Source: Elusimicrobiaceae bacterium (GTDB lineage: Bacteria > Elusimicrobiota > Elusimicrobia > Elusimicrobiales > Elusimicrobiaceae). From it: a stretch of DNA of 47,860 bases. The notes under the pieces were generated by a model. The model saw nothing but the letters and a program-made list of their open reading frames with translations, had not been told where the DNA came from and did no database searches. Made by a program: the position numbers and the translations under genes. The DNA lies in NCBI GenBank assembly GCA_016281355.1, contig JAEEIL010000019.1, positions 1 to 47,860 of the forward strand, given 5' to 3'. Shown piece after piece: positions 34,979-41,355 of this stretch (positions are counted from its first letter, which is position 1; each line of letters begins with the position of its first letter).

Positions 34979-35551
34979 TTATTTCCAAGTGCAAGTACCG
35001 TCTTCTGGGTGCCACCAACCACCTTGTTCATCGCATTCTTTTTCTGCAGCACTTTTGCAGCCATCCGTAATTTGATAACCTTTATCTACAGCCCATTGGC
35101 ATATCTCTTTGACGTTTTTTTCACTACCACCAATATCAATATACCACACATCAGGGTTTTCATATCTGTATAAATAAATGTAAGCATCATCAAAAAATGA
35201 GTTGTCTTGTGTTTCTACATAGCATTGCTGATCACCTACCCAGCAACCTGCCCAGTAATTAGCGACATTTGCGCGGCACATAGTTTCATCGTCATTACAA
35301 TTGCCGGGCATTCCAATATCTCCGACGCCTTCACTACCCGTGAACCATATGTCCCTTGGAATGGCCCAATTGTGAGTAGTCGTATACATCTCTATATTTT
35401 TTTTGGCAGCATCTATTAGGGTATCTAATTCGGCGAGTCTTGCTCTGCGAACAGATTTTTGATATTGAGGAATTGCAACTGCCGACAATATTCCGATAAT
35501 TAAAACAACTACTAAAAGTTCAATTAAAGTAAAGCCTTTTTTGTTTTGCAT
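34979..35551 (-). CDS. Type IV prepilin-like protein
   Basis: This 190-residue protein has a textbook class III prepilin signal. A short basic leader (MQNKKG) is followed by FTLIELLVVVLIIGILSAVAIP, with Glu at +5 of the mature chain, as recognised by PilD-type peptidases. The rest is a soluble head with cysteines (NCNDDETMC, GCWVGDQQC) and a Cys-rich end (CDEQGGWWHPEDGTC). No pilus machinery is in the window, so its partner system is elsewhere. It could be a major or minor pilin or a type II secretion pseudopilin. It has a good sigma-70 promoter and AAGGAG Shine-Dalgarno, and is divergent from pal. Confidence 0.88.
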   Translation of the reverse strand: MQNKKGFTLIELLVVVLIIGILSAVAIPQYQKSVRRARLAELDTLIDAAKKNIEMYTTTHNWAIPRDIWFTGSEGVGDIGMPGNCNDDETMCRANVANYWAGCWVGDQQCYVETQDNSFFDDAYIYLYRYENPDVWYIDIGGSEKNVKEICQWAVDKGYQITDGCKSAAEKECDEQGGWWHPEDGTCTWK

Positions 35552-35596
35552 ACTTTTATAATTCTCCTTTTAAGACATTCTACACTACACTCAATA

Positions 35597-35625
35597 ATTA
35601 TAGAAATAAAGCCAAAACAAGTCAA
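35597..35625 (-). promoter_or_regulatory. Sigma-70 promoter of the prepilin gene
   Basis: On the minus strand TTGACT (35620-35625), a 17-nt spacer and TATAAT (35597-35602) form a near-consensus promoter, the best in the window. The leader carries AAAAGGAG before the ATG at 35551. Confidence 0.82.
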
Positions 35626-35676
35626 GGTCATATATAAAACAAGAAACTCATTCCTTTTTATTTATTGACTTGTTTT
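35614..35676. repeat. 12-bp inverted repeat between divergent promoters
   Basis: AAAACAAGTCAA (35614-35625) and TTGACTTGTTTT (35665-35676) are perfect inverted copies 39 bp apart. Each covers or abuts the -35 region of one of the two divergent genes. Confidence 0.75.
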
Positions 35677-35699
35677 ACATTAAATTAGTATCATATAAT
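35670..35699 (+). promoter_or_regulatory. Probable promoter of pal
   Basis: TTGTTT (35670-35675), an 18-nt spacer and TATAAT (35694-35699) precede a short leader with ACGGAGG. The better -35 hexamer TTGACT just upstream would need a 23-nt spacer. Confidence 0.6.
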
Positions 35700-35714
35700 T
35701 ACGGAGGATAAACA

Positions 35715-36224
35715 ATGAAAAAAACATTAAGCTTGATGTTAATCTTAGGGCTTGCTCTCGGTTTAGCCGCTTGCAGTAAAAACCAAAAAGCGGATGCCAC
35801 TGCAGATTTACAAGCCGCAGCCGATTCTAACTATGATGCCATAGTCGCAGAAGAGGAAGAAGTCGCAGAAGCAGTTGAAAGCGTGGAAGTTGGCTTAGCA
35901 CCTGTTTTCTTTGCTTTAAATGAATACTCCTTATCACAAGGAGCTAGAAACATTTTAAAAGCCAATGCCGAAGTCTTAAAAGTCAAAGGTATTAAAAATA
36001 TTACCGTTGAAGGTAATTGCGATGACAGAGGTACTATCTCCTACAATATTGCTTTAGGTCAAAAAAGAGCAAATGAAGTAAGAGATTATTACATTAAACT
36101 CGGCGTCAAAGCTGAAAACATCAACACCGTTTCTTACGGTGAAGAAAACCCGCTCTGCACAGATCAAACCGAATCTTGCTGGGCAAAAAACAGAAGAGCA
36201 GATACAGTAATCTCTGCTAAATAG
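35715..36224 (+). CDS. pal: Peptidoglycan-associated lipoprotein Pal (OmpA-family)
   Basis: This 169-residue outer-membrane lipoprotein tethers the outer membrane to peptidoglycan. The lipobox is LAAC with C20. An acidic Ala-rich linker precedes the OmpA-like domain, whose motifs are clear: ITVEGNCDDRGTISYNIALGQKRANEVRDYY, with the Asp and Arg that bind diaminopimelate. The end CWAKNRRADTVI is usual for Pal. A GGAGG Shine-Dalgarno precedes the ATG. It is followed by cpoB and tolB, an order differing from the tolB-pal-cpoB of E. coli. Confidence 0.95.
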   Translation: MKKTLSLMLILGLALGLAACSKNQKADATADLQAAADSNYDAIVAEEEEVAEAVESVEVGLAPVFFALNEYSLSQGARNILKANAEVLKVKGIKNITVEGNCDDRGTISYNIALGQKRANEVRDYYIKLGVKAENINTVSYGEENPLCTDQTESCWAKNRRADTVISAK

Positions 36225-36243
36225 TTTAAAAGGGGCACGTCTT

Positions 36244-36915
36244 ATGATCAGGAATTTTTATAAATTATTTCTTTTTGTGGGGGGTGCCTCTTTTCTTTTA
36301 TGCGGTTGTTTTGCTACACAAGAAGACACCGCAATTTTAAAATTACAAATCTCAGAACTTAATAAGACATTAAAGGAATTACAACAAAACCAGGCCGATA
36401 ATGCCGTACAAATGGAAGAAATAATGGGCCGCTTAACTTTAGCTACGGACCATGTAGAAAATTTTGATTATAAACTTGACGATTTAAGTTCAAAAATCGA
36501 TAATTTGGAAGCCTCAATAAAAAATACAAAAACTTCAGTATTACCTACTGAAATTTATGCACAAGCCAAAAAACAATTTGACGAAAAACAATACGATAGT
36601 GCTTTGAAAGGTTTTGGGCTTTATTTAAAATCTACGGAAAACAAAGGATCATCAGCACAGGAAGCATACCTTAATATAGCAAGAATTTATTATGAACAGA
36701 AAGATTATCAATCTGCCGCGGTAACTGCAGCAACTTTGATGGAAAAATTCCCCAAAGGTTCTTTAATAGCAAGCGCCAGGCTTGTTTATGCAAAAAGTAT
36801 AATTCCTTTAAAGAAGACGGACGAAGCAAAAAATTATTTAGAATCTATAATTGAAGATTATCCGAAATCAAAAGCTGCTAAGGAAGCAGCAATAGTTTTA
36901 AAAGGTATTAAATAA
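36244..36915 (+). CDS. cpoB: CpoB/YbgF-like Tol-Pal accessory protein
   Basis: This 223-residue envelope protein has an N-terminal hydrophobic segment with a cysteine-containing end (LLCGC) that could be a non-standard lipobox. A coiled-coil (residues about 30-95, ILKLQISELNKTLKELQQNQ...) precedes TPR repeats (AKKQFDEKQYDSALKGFGLYL, AYLNIARIYYEQKDYQSAAV). This is the CpoB/YbgF layout, which coordinates peptidoglycan synthesis with outer-membrane constriction. The AAGGGG Shine-Dalgarno is about 9 nt before the ATG. Its stop overlaps tolB by one base. Confidence 0.85.
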   Translation: MIRNFYKLFLFVGGASFLLCGCFATQEDTAILKLQISELNKTLKELQQNQADNAVQMEEIMGRLTLATDHVENFDYKLDDLSSKIDNLEASIKNTKTSVLPTEIYAQAKKQFDEKQYDSALKGFGLYLKSTENKGSSAQEAYLNIARIYYEQKDYQSAAVTAATLMEKFPKGSLIASARLVYAKSIIPLKKTDEAKNYLESIIEDYPKSKAAKEAAIVLKGIK

Positions 36916-38207
36916 TGAAAAAATTTTTACTTTTGTTTTTTATTTTATTGCCGGTTTTTTTATTTGCCAGGGAAAGTGATGTTTATATAGGTCTTTCTTC
37001 CAAATACAATCCATCCGATTTACCGAAAATAGGCCTTGCCGCAAATAGCGTCAGTAATCTTGCCCCGGAAGAAGAAAAAGTTTACAGTAATCTTTTTGCC
37101 GAAGTGTTAAGAAGTGATTTATACCGCTCCCGTTATTTTAATATTGAAGATGTTGCTACCGCACAAATTTCATCACTCGGGCCACAACTTGCGATGTTTG
37201 AAAAGAGAAACATTCTATATTATGTTTTCTTTGATTTTTTCCCAACTGATACGGAAGAAGTTTGGCAAATAAAAGCATATATGTACGATACTTCTTCCAA
37301 AAAAGCCTTACTTGCCAAAAGTTTTAAAGTACCAACAAAAAGCATAAGAAAAAGTGCCCATATATTTGCCGATCAAATTATTAAACTTTTAACAGGTAAA
37401 CGTGGACTTTCAACTACAAAAATTGCTTTTTCTAATGATAGCACCGGCAGAAAAGAAATTTATATTGTCGATTATGACGGTTATAATTTGGCAAAACTTA
37501 CAAATGACAAGTCTATTTCCCTTTTGCCTCGTTGGGCTGATAAAGGTACAAAACTTTATTACACCACTTACCGCAACAGAAACCCACAAATTTATGTACT
37601 TGATTTAAAAGAAAGTACAAATTCCCCTGTTATGCAAGAAAGAGGTTTAAACTTAATCGGTGGCGTATCCCCTGACAGTAAAAAACTTGTTATGACTTTA
37701 TCCAGAGGGCAAAACCCAAGCATTTATTTAAAGGAACTTTCCAGTGGCCGCACTTTGGAACTTACAGATAAATACGGTGTTGACGGTTCACCTTCCTTTT
37801 CACCGGACGGCAAATTTGTAACTTTTGTTTCAAACCGCTCCGGTAACCCGCAAGTTTATATTATGAACCTTGAGACACAAAAAATGCGTCGTTTAACTAA
37901 ATTTAACTGGACGGACTCCCCGCAATGGTCCCCAAATGGCGATTGGATAGTCTTTTCAGGGCGTCAATCAGCAAATCACCCTATCGATATCTTCTTAGTA
38001 GATATTACCGGTGGGCAAATAAGGCAACTTACTTCTGATAGCGGTTCAAATGAAGACCCATGGTGGTCACCTGATGGGCGTTTTATCGCATTTACTACAA
38101 ATCGCGCGGGCAAACGCCAAATTTATGTTATGGATGCCGATGGCAGCGCACAACATTTAATTGCAAATATTAAAGGGAATTCTTTTACCCCATGCTGGAG
38201 TGATTAA
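36915..38207 (+). CDS. tolB: Tol-Pal system protein TolB
   Basis: This 430-residue periplasmic beta-propeller interacts with Pal. The signal peptide (MKKFLLLFFILLPVFLFA) is followed by the N-terminal TolB domain (about 20-160) and six WD40-like blades with repeated SPDGKFVTFVSNRSGNPQVY and PWWSPDGRFIAFTTNRAGKR elements. The last blade closes with NSFTPCWSD. It starts on the last base of the cpoB stop (TAATG). tolQ, tolR and tolA are not in the window. Confidence 0.94.
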   Translation: MKKFLLLFFILLPVFLFARESDVYIGLSSKYNPSDLPKIGLAANSVSNLAPEEEKVYSNLFAEVLRSDLYRSRYFNIEDVATAQISSLGPQLAMFEKRNILYYVFFDFFPTDTEEVWQIKAYMYDTSSKKALLAKSFKVPTKSIRKSAHIFADQIIKLLTGKRGLSTTKIAFSNDSTGRKEIYIVDYDGYNLAKLTNDKSISLLPRWADKGTKLYYTTYRNRNPQIYVLDLKESTNSPVMQERGLNLIGGVSPDSKKLVMTLSRGQNPSIYLKELSSGRTLELTDKYGVDGSPSFSPDGKFVTFVSNRSGNPQVYIMNLETQKMRRLTKFNWTDSPQWSPNGDWIVFSGRQSANHPIDIFLVDITGGQIRQLTSDSGSNEDPWWSPDGRFIAFTTNRAGKRQIYVMDADGSAQHLIANIKGNSFTPCWSD

Positions 38208-38219
38208 CTTTTACCCCTT

Positions 38220-38549
38220 ATGTACAAACCTATAATTTTATTAACAATTTCAAATATTTTTATGACTTTTGCCTGGTATGGCCATCTACGTTTTAAAGAT
38301 AAGGCCACATGGATTATCGTTTTAGTAAGTTGGTTAATAGCGTTTTTTGAATATTGTTTTTTGATCCCGGCAAACCGTATAGGGCATATGTATTATAGTG
38401 CACCGCAACTTAAAGGCATGCAGGAAATTATTACGCTTATTGTTTTTGCCGTATTCAGTATAACTTACCTTAAAGAAGATTTACGCTGGAACCACTATGC
38501 CGGTTTTGCATTAATTATTTGTGCGGCATTTTTGATTTTTAAGAAGTAA
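38220..38549 (+). CDS. Small DUF486/DMT-type membrane protein
   Basis: This 109-residue integral membrane protein has four predicted helices and the family's recognisable elements: MTFAWYGHLRFK, WLIAFFEYCFLIPANRIG and a C-terminal NHYAGFALIICAAFLIFKK. DUF486 belongs to the drug/metabolite transporter superfamily fold, but the substrate is unknown. It lies 12 nt downstream of tolB with no Shine-Dalgarno, so it may be read by termination-reinitiation. It ends next to the convergent small peptide gene. Confidence 0.82.
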   Translation: MYKPIILLTISNIFMTFAWYGHLRFKDKATWIIVLVSWLIAFFEYCFLIPANRIGHMYYSAPQLKGMQEIITLIVFAVFSITYLKEDLRWNHYAGFALIICAAFLIFKK

Positions 38550-38657
38550 TTACCTTTTTTTATTCTTATCTCTTTCATGTTTGGCAATAAGGAATACCAT
38601 ATAAAAAGCTAGAAACATTACTGAAAAGAAACTTAAAAACACAAGTATAATTTGCAT
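38550..38657 (-). CDS. 35-residue single-helix membrane peptide
   Basis: This short open frame of 36 codons including stop encodes a hydrophobic stretch (MQIILVFLSFFSVMFLAFYM, then VFLIA) followed by a strongly basic, soluble tail (KHERDKNKKR). That fits one transmembrane helix with the N-terminus out and the C-terminus in the cytoplasm. A GGGAGA Shine-Dalgarno lies 5 nt before the ATG. It ends right beside the stop of the convergent DUF486 gene. Upstream is a structured RNA ending in a terminator. I do not recognise the peptide. Small membrane proteins of this form often act as regulators of larger membrane proteins. Confidence 0.55.
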   Translation of the reverse strand: MQIILVFLSFFSVMFLAFYMVFLIAKHERDKNKKR

Positions 38658-38681
38658 AAATTCTCCCAATAAAATAGAAAT

Positions 38682-38731
38682 AAAAAACGGCTGCTAATTT
38701 GAGGAATTCCAAGCACTCAAACAAACAGCCG
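38682..38731 (-). terminator. Large hairpin terminator before the 35-residue peptide gene
   Basis: Minus strand: CGGCTG (38731-38726) pairs with CAGCCG (38693-38688), with an inner TTTGAG/CTCAAA stem. Six T residues follow (38687-38682). It can be disrupted by the competing pairing described for the overlapping RNA. Confidence 0.75.
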
Positions 38732-38876
38732 CAACCTTTGCTTCAAAAAAGCAAAAGGTTATAACGGCTATTTTTGGTTTGGAATTCCTTTTCTCAAAAG
38801 GCGGCAAAAGCCCCCAAAAACAGCAAAAATTGTTTAGCCTTTATAAAGGCCAGAGATTAAACAATCCTCCTTGATT
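38682..38876 (-). ncRNA. Structured untranslated RNA or attenuator leader
   Basis: About 195 nt are transcribed from an extended -10 promoter (38883-38891) and end at a T-run. Predicted elements in 5' to 3' order on the minus strand: a hairpin with outer arms ATTGTTTA/TAAACAAT (38866-38829) and inner gcctt/aaggc; a small GGC-TTTT-GCC hairpin; then a long rod. In the rod, TTTGAG..GGAATTCCAA (38798-38779) pairs with TTGGAATTCCTCAAA (38712-38698), enclosing AGCCG/CGGCT and an AACCTTTTGCTT/AAGCAAAGGTT hairpin. The terminator stem reuses the same CGGCT and CTCAAA, so two exclusive folds exist. No open frame of note lies inside. I do not recognise a known riboswitch class or 6S/SRP RNA. Confidence 0.55.
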
Positions 38877-38882
38877 AAATAA

Positions 38883-38891
38883 ATTATATCA
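38883..38891 (-). promoter_or_regulatory. Extended -10 promoter of the structured RNA
   Basis: The minus strand reads TGATATAAT, a full extended -10, 13 nt after the TauE/SafE stop codon. No -35 match is visible. The predicted +1 is an A at 38876. Confidence 0.6.
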
Positions 38892-38903
38892 ATTTTATAG
38901 ATA

Positions 38904-39812
38904 TTACCGCGGATGTTTCACTGTATAAAAAGTAAAAAGATTGATAGATATAAATAAAACTATTGCACAAAATATCATTAAATAACGGCTAAATTTAACA
39001 TAATCTAATAAATTTAAAACTGCATTTGTAATAATAATCAAAATTATACTGCCAAAACTTTTTTGTAAAATTTTTACATAACCCCTTTTTGTAACTATTT
39101 TGCCGTATCGTACTCCAAGCGGAAAACCAAAAGCACCGCCAATTGCAATTAAAACGCCGAGCAATAAAATATGCGTATGAAATTTCCCGTTAGCAAATAA
39201 ATAAAACATCGAACCGCTTATCGTGGCCGTTAACAGTAAAAAACGCACTGCCTTTGTGGCATATTTTTCCGCAATTTTAAAACCGTTTATTATCATGGGC
39301 CTAAAAATTAAAGCACCGCTGATACCAAGTACCGAACTTATAATTCCAACAAACATTCCGCAAAAAAGTGCTATTATGCTTTGTAATTTTGAAATATTCG
39401 GTTTTTCATTTTGGTTTTTGACAGTCTTACCGAATAAACTTTGCGAACCGATAAAAAGCATCACAAAAACAAATAAACAAAGTAATGCTTTTGAACCGAA
39501 TCTATTATATAAATAAGCATTTATCAAACGCCCGCTGAAAGCAGTTGAAATAACACCTATTGCCATAGGTAAAGCCAAAGAATACATAACGGAAAATTTA
39601 GCCCAAGAAGTATTTTTTATTTCTTTTAAAACCGTAGGTGCGGTAGAGAATACCATTTGCAAAAGTGCAGCACCTACGGCTTCTAAAGGTTGAAAACCGA
39701 AAATGAGCATTGTCGGCACTATAAGCCAACCGCAACCGACACTCCAAAACCCACCGCAGAACATGCCGATAAAACCGATTATTGGAAAGACTAAATAAGT
39801 GTACCACGTCAT
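38904..39812 (-). CDS. TauE/SafE-family membrane permease
   Basis: This 302-residue protein has about eight to nine predicted helices in two homologous halves. Each starts with the family pattern: GFIGMFCGGFWSVGCGWLIVPTM near the N-terminus and CGMFVGIISSVLGISGALIFRPM in the middle. TauE/SafE proteins move sulfite, sulfonates or other sulfur-containing organic anions. The substrate here is not determinable. No Shine-Dalgarno is present; TAAAAT lies 6 nt upstream of the ATG, suggesting a leaderless transcript. The gene ends before the structured RNA promoter. Confidence 0.88.
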   Translation of the reverse strand: MTWYTYLVFPIIGFIGMFCGGFWSVGCGWLIVPTMLIFGFQPLEAVGAALLQMVFSTAPTVLKEIKNTSWAKFSVMYSLALPMAIGVISTAFSGRLINAYLYNRFGSKALLCLFVFVMLFIGSQSLFGKTVKNQNEKPNISKLQSIIALFCGMFVGIISSVLGISGALIFRPMIINGFKIAEKYATKAVRFLLLTATISGSMFYLFANGKFHTHILLLGVLIAIGGAFGFPLGVRYGKIVTKRGYVKILQKSFGSIILIIITNAVLNLLDYVKFSRYLMIFCAIVLFISINLFTFYTVKHPR

Positions 39813-39818
39813 AAATAT

Positions 39819-39824
39819 ATTTTA
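39819..39824 (-). promoter_or_regulatory. -10 box of the TauE/SafE gene, leaderless layout
   Basis: On the minus strand TAAAAT is followed by six bases and the ATG at 39812. No Shine-Dalgarno is present. The -35 is unclear; TTCCAC at a 16-nt spacing is the closest. Confidence 0.5.
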
Positions 39825-39849
39825 TTATTTAACTGTTTATGTGGAAGTT

Positions 39850-41292
39850 TTAATTCAATATTTTTTTGTCAATTAATTCAACACATTGGCAAATTTGGCA
39901 AGTTTTTTCTTTTTGATTATAGAAAAGAATATTATCTTTATCTTCCACAAAACAAGATTGCCCTTCATTTGTTTTTGTGGCATTTTTTTCTATTTTGCGT
40001 TTTTTACTGAAGTCATCTGTACAAATTTGCAAATCTGTTTGTGCACATAAATATTGCCCATTAGGTTTTAAACAATTACCATTACGGTCATAGTAACCGA
40101 TTCTGCATTTCCAGGGGCAATCATCTTTATCTGTTCCAGCAGATGTAAACACAACTCCTTCTTGTTTTTTCGTGCACGGGGAACATTTAGTTTCACCTTT
40201 TTGCCTATCCCAGAAGGTGCCTGGAGCATAGCAAGTACAATTTTTTGCTTTCTGAATCCAACCTTTTCCTTCCTCACAAGTGTAGTAAATGTTTGTGCAA
40301 ACGCCTTCGTTATCGGGTAAATTAATATTATCTTTATTTTCTGGTTTTTTTACGCATTCTTCTTTTAGAGAGCAGAAATCATCTCCATTACAAGAACATT
40401 CCCAAGAAGTATAATTCCAACCCCTATTTTTTTGGCAAGAAGACAATCTTTTGCAAGATCCGTTATCGACATCTTTTGTTAAAGGTTCCATGTCTTCACA
40501 GTAAACACCGGTAAAGCATTGGTTTTTTGTGCAATCTTTTTCAGTTTGAAGCTGCTTGCAAGTTTTCCCATCCCATTCAAAACCTCTTTCACATTGGCAA
40601 GGAGACCATTCCCCACAAATTCCGGCACCTTCGCAGCTTGGTTGGCATACGCGGGTTTGCGAACCTCTGCCATCACCGCAGAGGCGTTTTGTTTCCGCTT
40701 TTAATCTGGGAGCAAAACAACTTCCGTCTACATAACATAGATTTTCTTCCCCGTTTTTTGCTTGTTTAAAACATTTTTTACCTTGGCATAAAACTTTGCC
40801 ATTTGTAAATGAAGCATAAAAAGTAGTTTGATTTATTGTATTTCTTTCGTGTTTCAAAACAAGGCAGCCGTTTTCGGCATCAACATCTATAAAAAAATCG
40901 CCACTTTGTCCCACATTTAAATCTTGATTTGAGTCTTTACTTCGTCTTCTCCTTCTGCTCATAAAGAGAGGATCTTCCATAGAATTCATATCGTTATAAC
41001 CTACGGTTATTTGTAATTCGCGGACTAATTTTTCATCTGAAAATATATCTTTTTTATACTGTTTTTCCGTATTTAAAAAATCTTGTTCGCTTTGTGAAAT
41101 TTTTGCTACAATTTTTTTTGCTTGCCTCAGCATACTATATTTTTGCCATAAGTCTTTCCCTAAGAAATAACCTGTAAACAAAGACAAAACTACCACTGCA
41201 AAGATTATTCTTTGCGTCTTTGTAGTTTTTTTAAATAAATCTTTTATGTAAACTAGTGCTTCTTGGACATTTATGTCCGCAATACTTTTCAT
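39850..41292 (-). CDS. Membrane-anchored cysteine-rich protein of unknown function
   Basis: This 480-residue protein has a short cytoplasmic N-terminus and one membrane helix (IIFAVVVLSLFTGYFLG, about residues 30-46). A helical stalk follows, and then from about residue 140 a long extracytoplasmic region with dozens of cysteines. Repeated short EGF-like pieces are visible (CQCERGFEWDGKTC, CTCYAPGTFWDRQKG), plus GRGSQTRVCQPSCEG, which resembles a thrombospondin type 1 segment. I do not recognise the whole protein. I start at 41292 because TATACT sits 6 nt upstream of that ATG; the ATG at 41307 overlaps this -10 box. It is divergent from the c-di-GMP gene. Confidence 0.8.
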   Translation of the reverse strand: MKSIADINVQEALVYIKDLFKKTTKTQRIIFAVVVLSLFTGYFLGKDLWQKYSMLRQAKKIVAKISQSEQDFLNTEKQYKKDIFSDEKLVRELQITVGYNDMNSMEDPLFMSRRRRRSKDSNQDLNVGQSGDFFIDVDAENGCLVLKHERNTINQTTFYASFTNGKVLCQGKKCFKQAKNGEENLCYVDGSCFAPRLKAETKRLCGDGRGSQTRVCQPSCEGAGICGEWSPCQCERGFEWDGKTCKQLQTEKDCTKNQCFTGVYCEDMEPLTKDVDNGSCKRLSSCQKNRGWNYTSWECSCNGDDFCSLKEECVKKPENKDNINLPDNEGVCTNIYYTCEEGKGWIQKAKNCTCYAPGTFWDRQKGETKCSPCTKKQEGVVFTSAGTDKDDCPWKCRIGYYDRNGNCLKPNGQYLCAQTDLQICTDDFSKKRKIEKNATKTNEGQSCFVEDKDNILFYNQKEKTCQICQCVELIDKKILN

Positions 41293-41298
41293 AATTAT

Positions 41299-41304
41299 AG
41301 TATA
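41299..41304 (-). promoter_or_regulatory. -10 box of the Cys-rich protein gene, leaderless layout
   Basis: On the minus strand TATACT (preceded by TG) is followed by six bases and the ATG at 41292. A TATAAT-like sequence also lies closer to the ATG, but too near to place +1 upstream of it. Confidence 0.45.
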
Positions 41305-41323
41305 CATTTTTTATCTTAATTTG

Positions 41324-41329
41324 TATAAT
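41324..41329 (+). promoter_or_regulatory. -10 box of the GGDEF-EAL gene
   Basis: TATAAT preceded by TTG, 26 nt before the ATG, would give a leader of about 20 nt. The only purine-rich stretch, AGGGG, is 15 nt from the start, farther than usual. Confidence 0.5.
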
Positions 41330-41355
41330 TATTTTTAGGGGTTGTTTGTGAAGAT

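Noticed and set aside
38682-38876. Assignment of the structured RNA as 6S RNA or SRP RNA
   Set aside because: It has a rod with an internal bubble and an AGCAGCC string, but the rod is about 100 nt and its ends do not close at the RNA termini. The SRP core motif is also missing.
41293-41307. Upstream ATG giving five extra residues to the Cys-rich protein
   Set aside because: That ATG overlaps the TATACT -10 box, so it would not be transcribed from the promoter seen; the ATG at 41292 is preferred.
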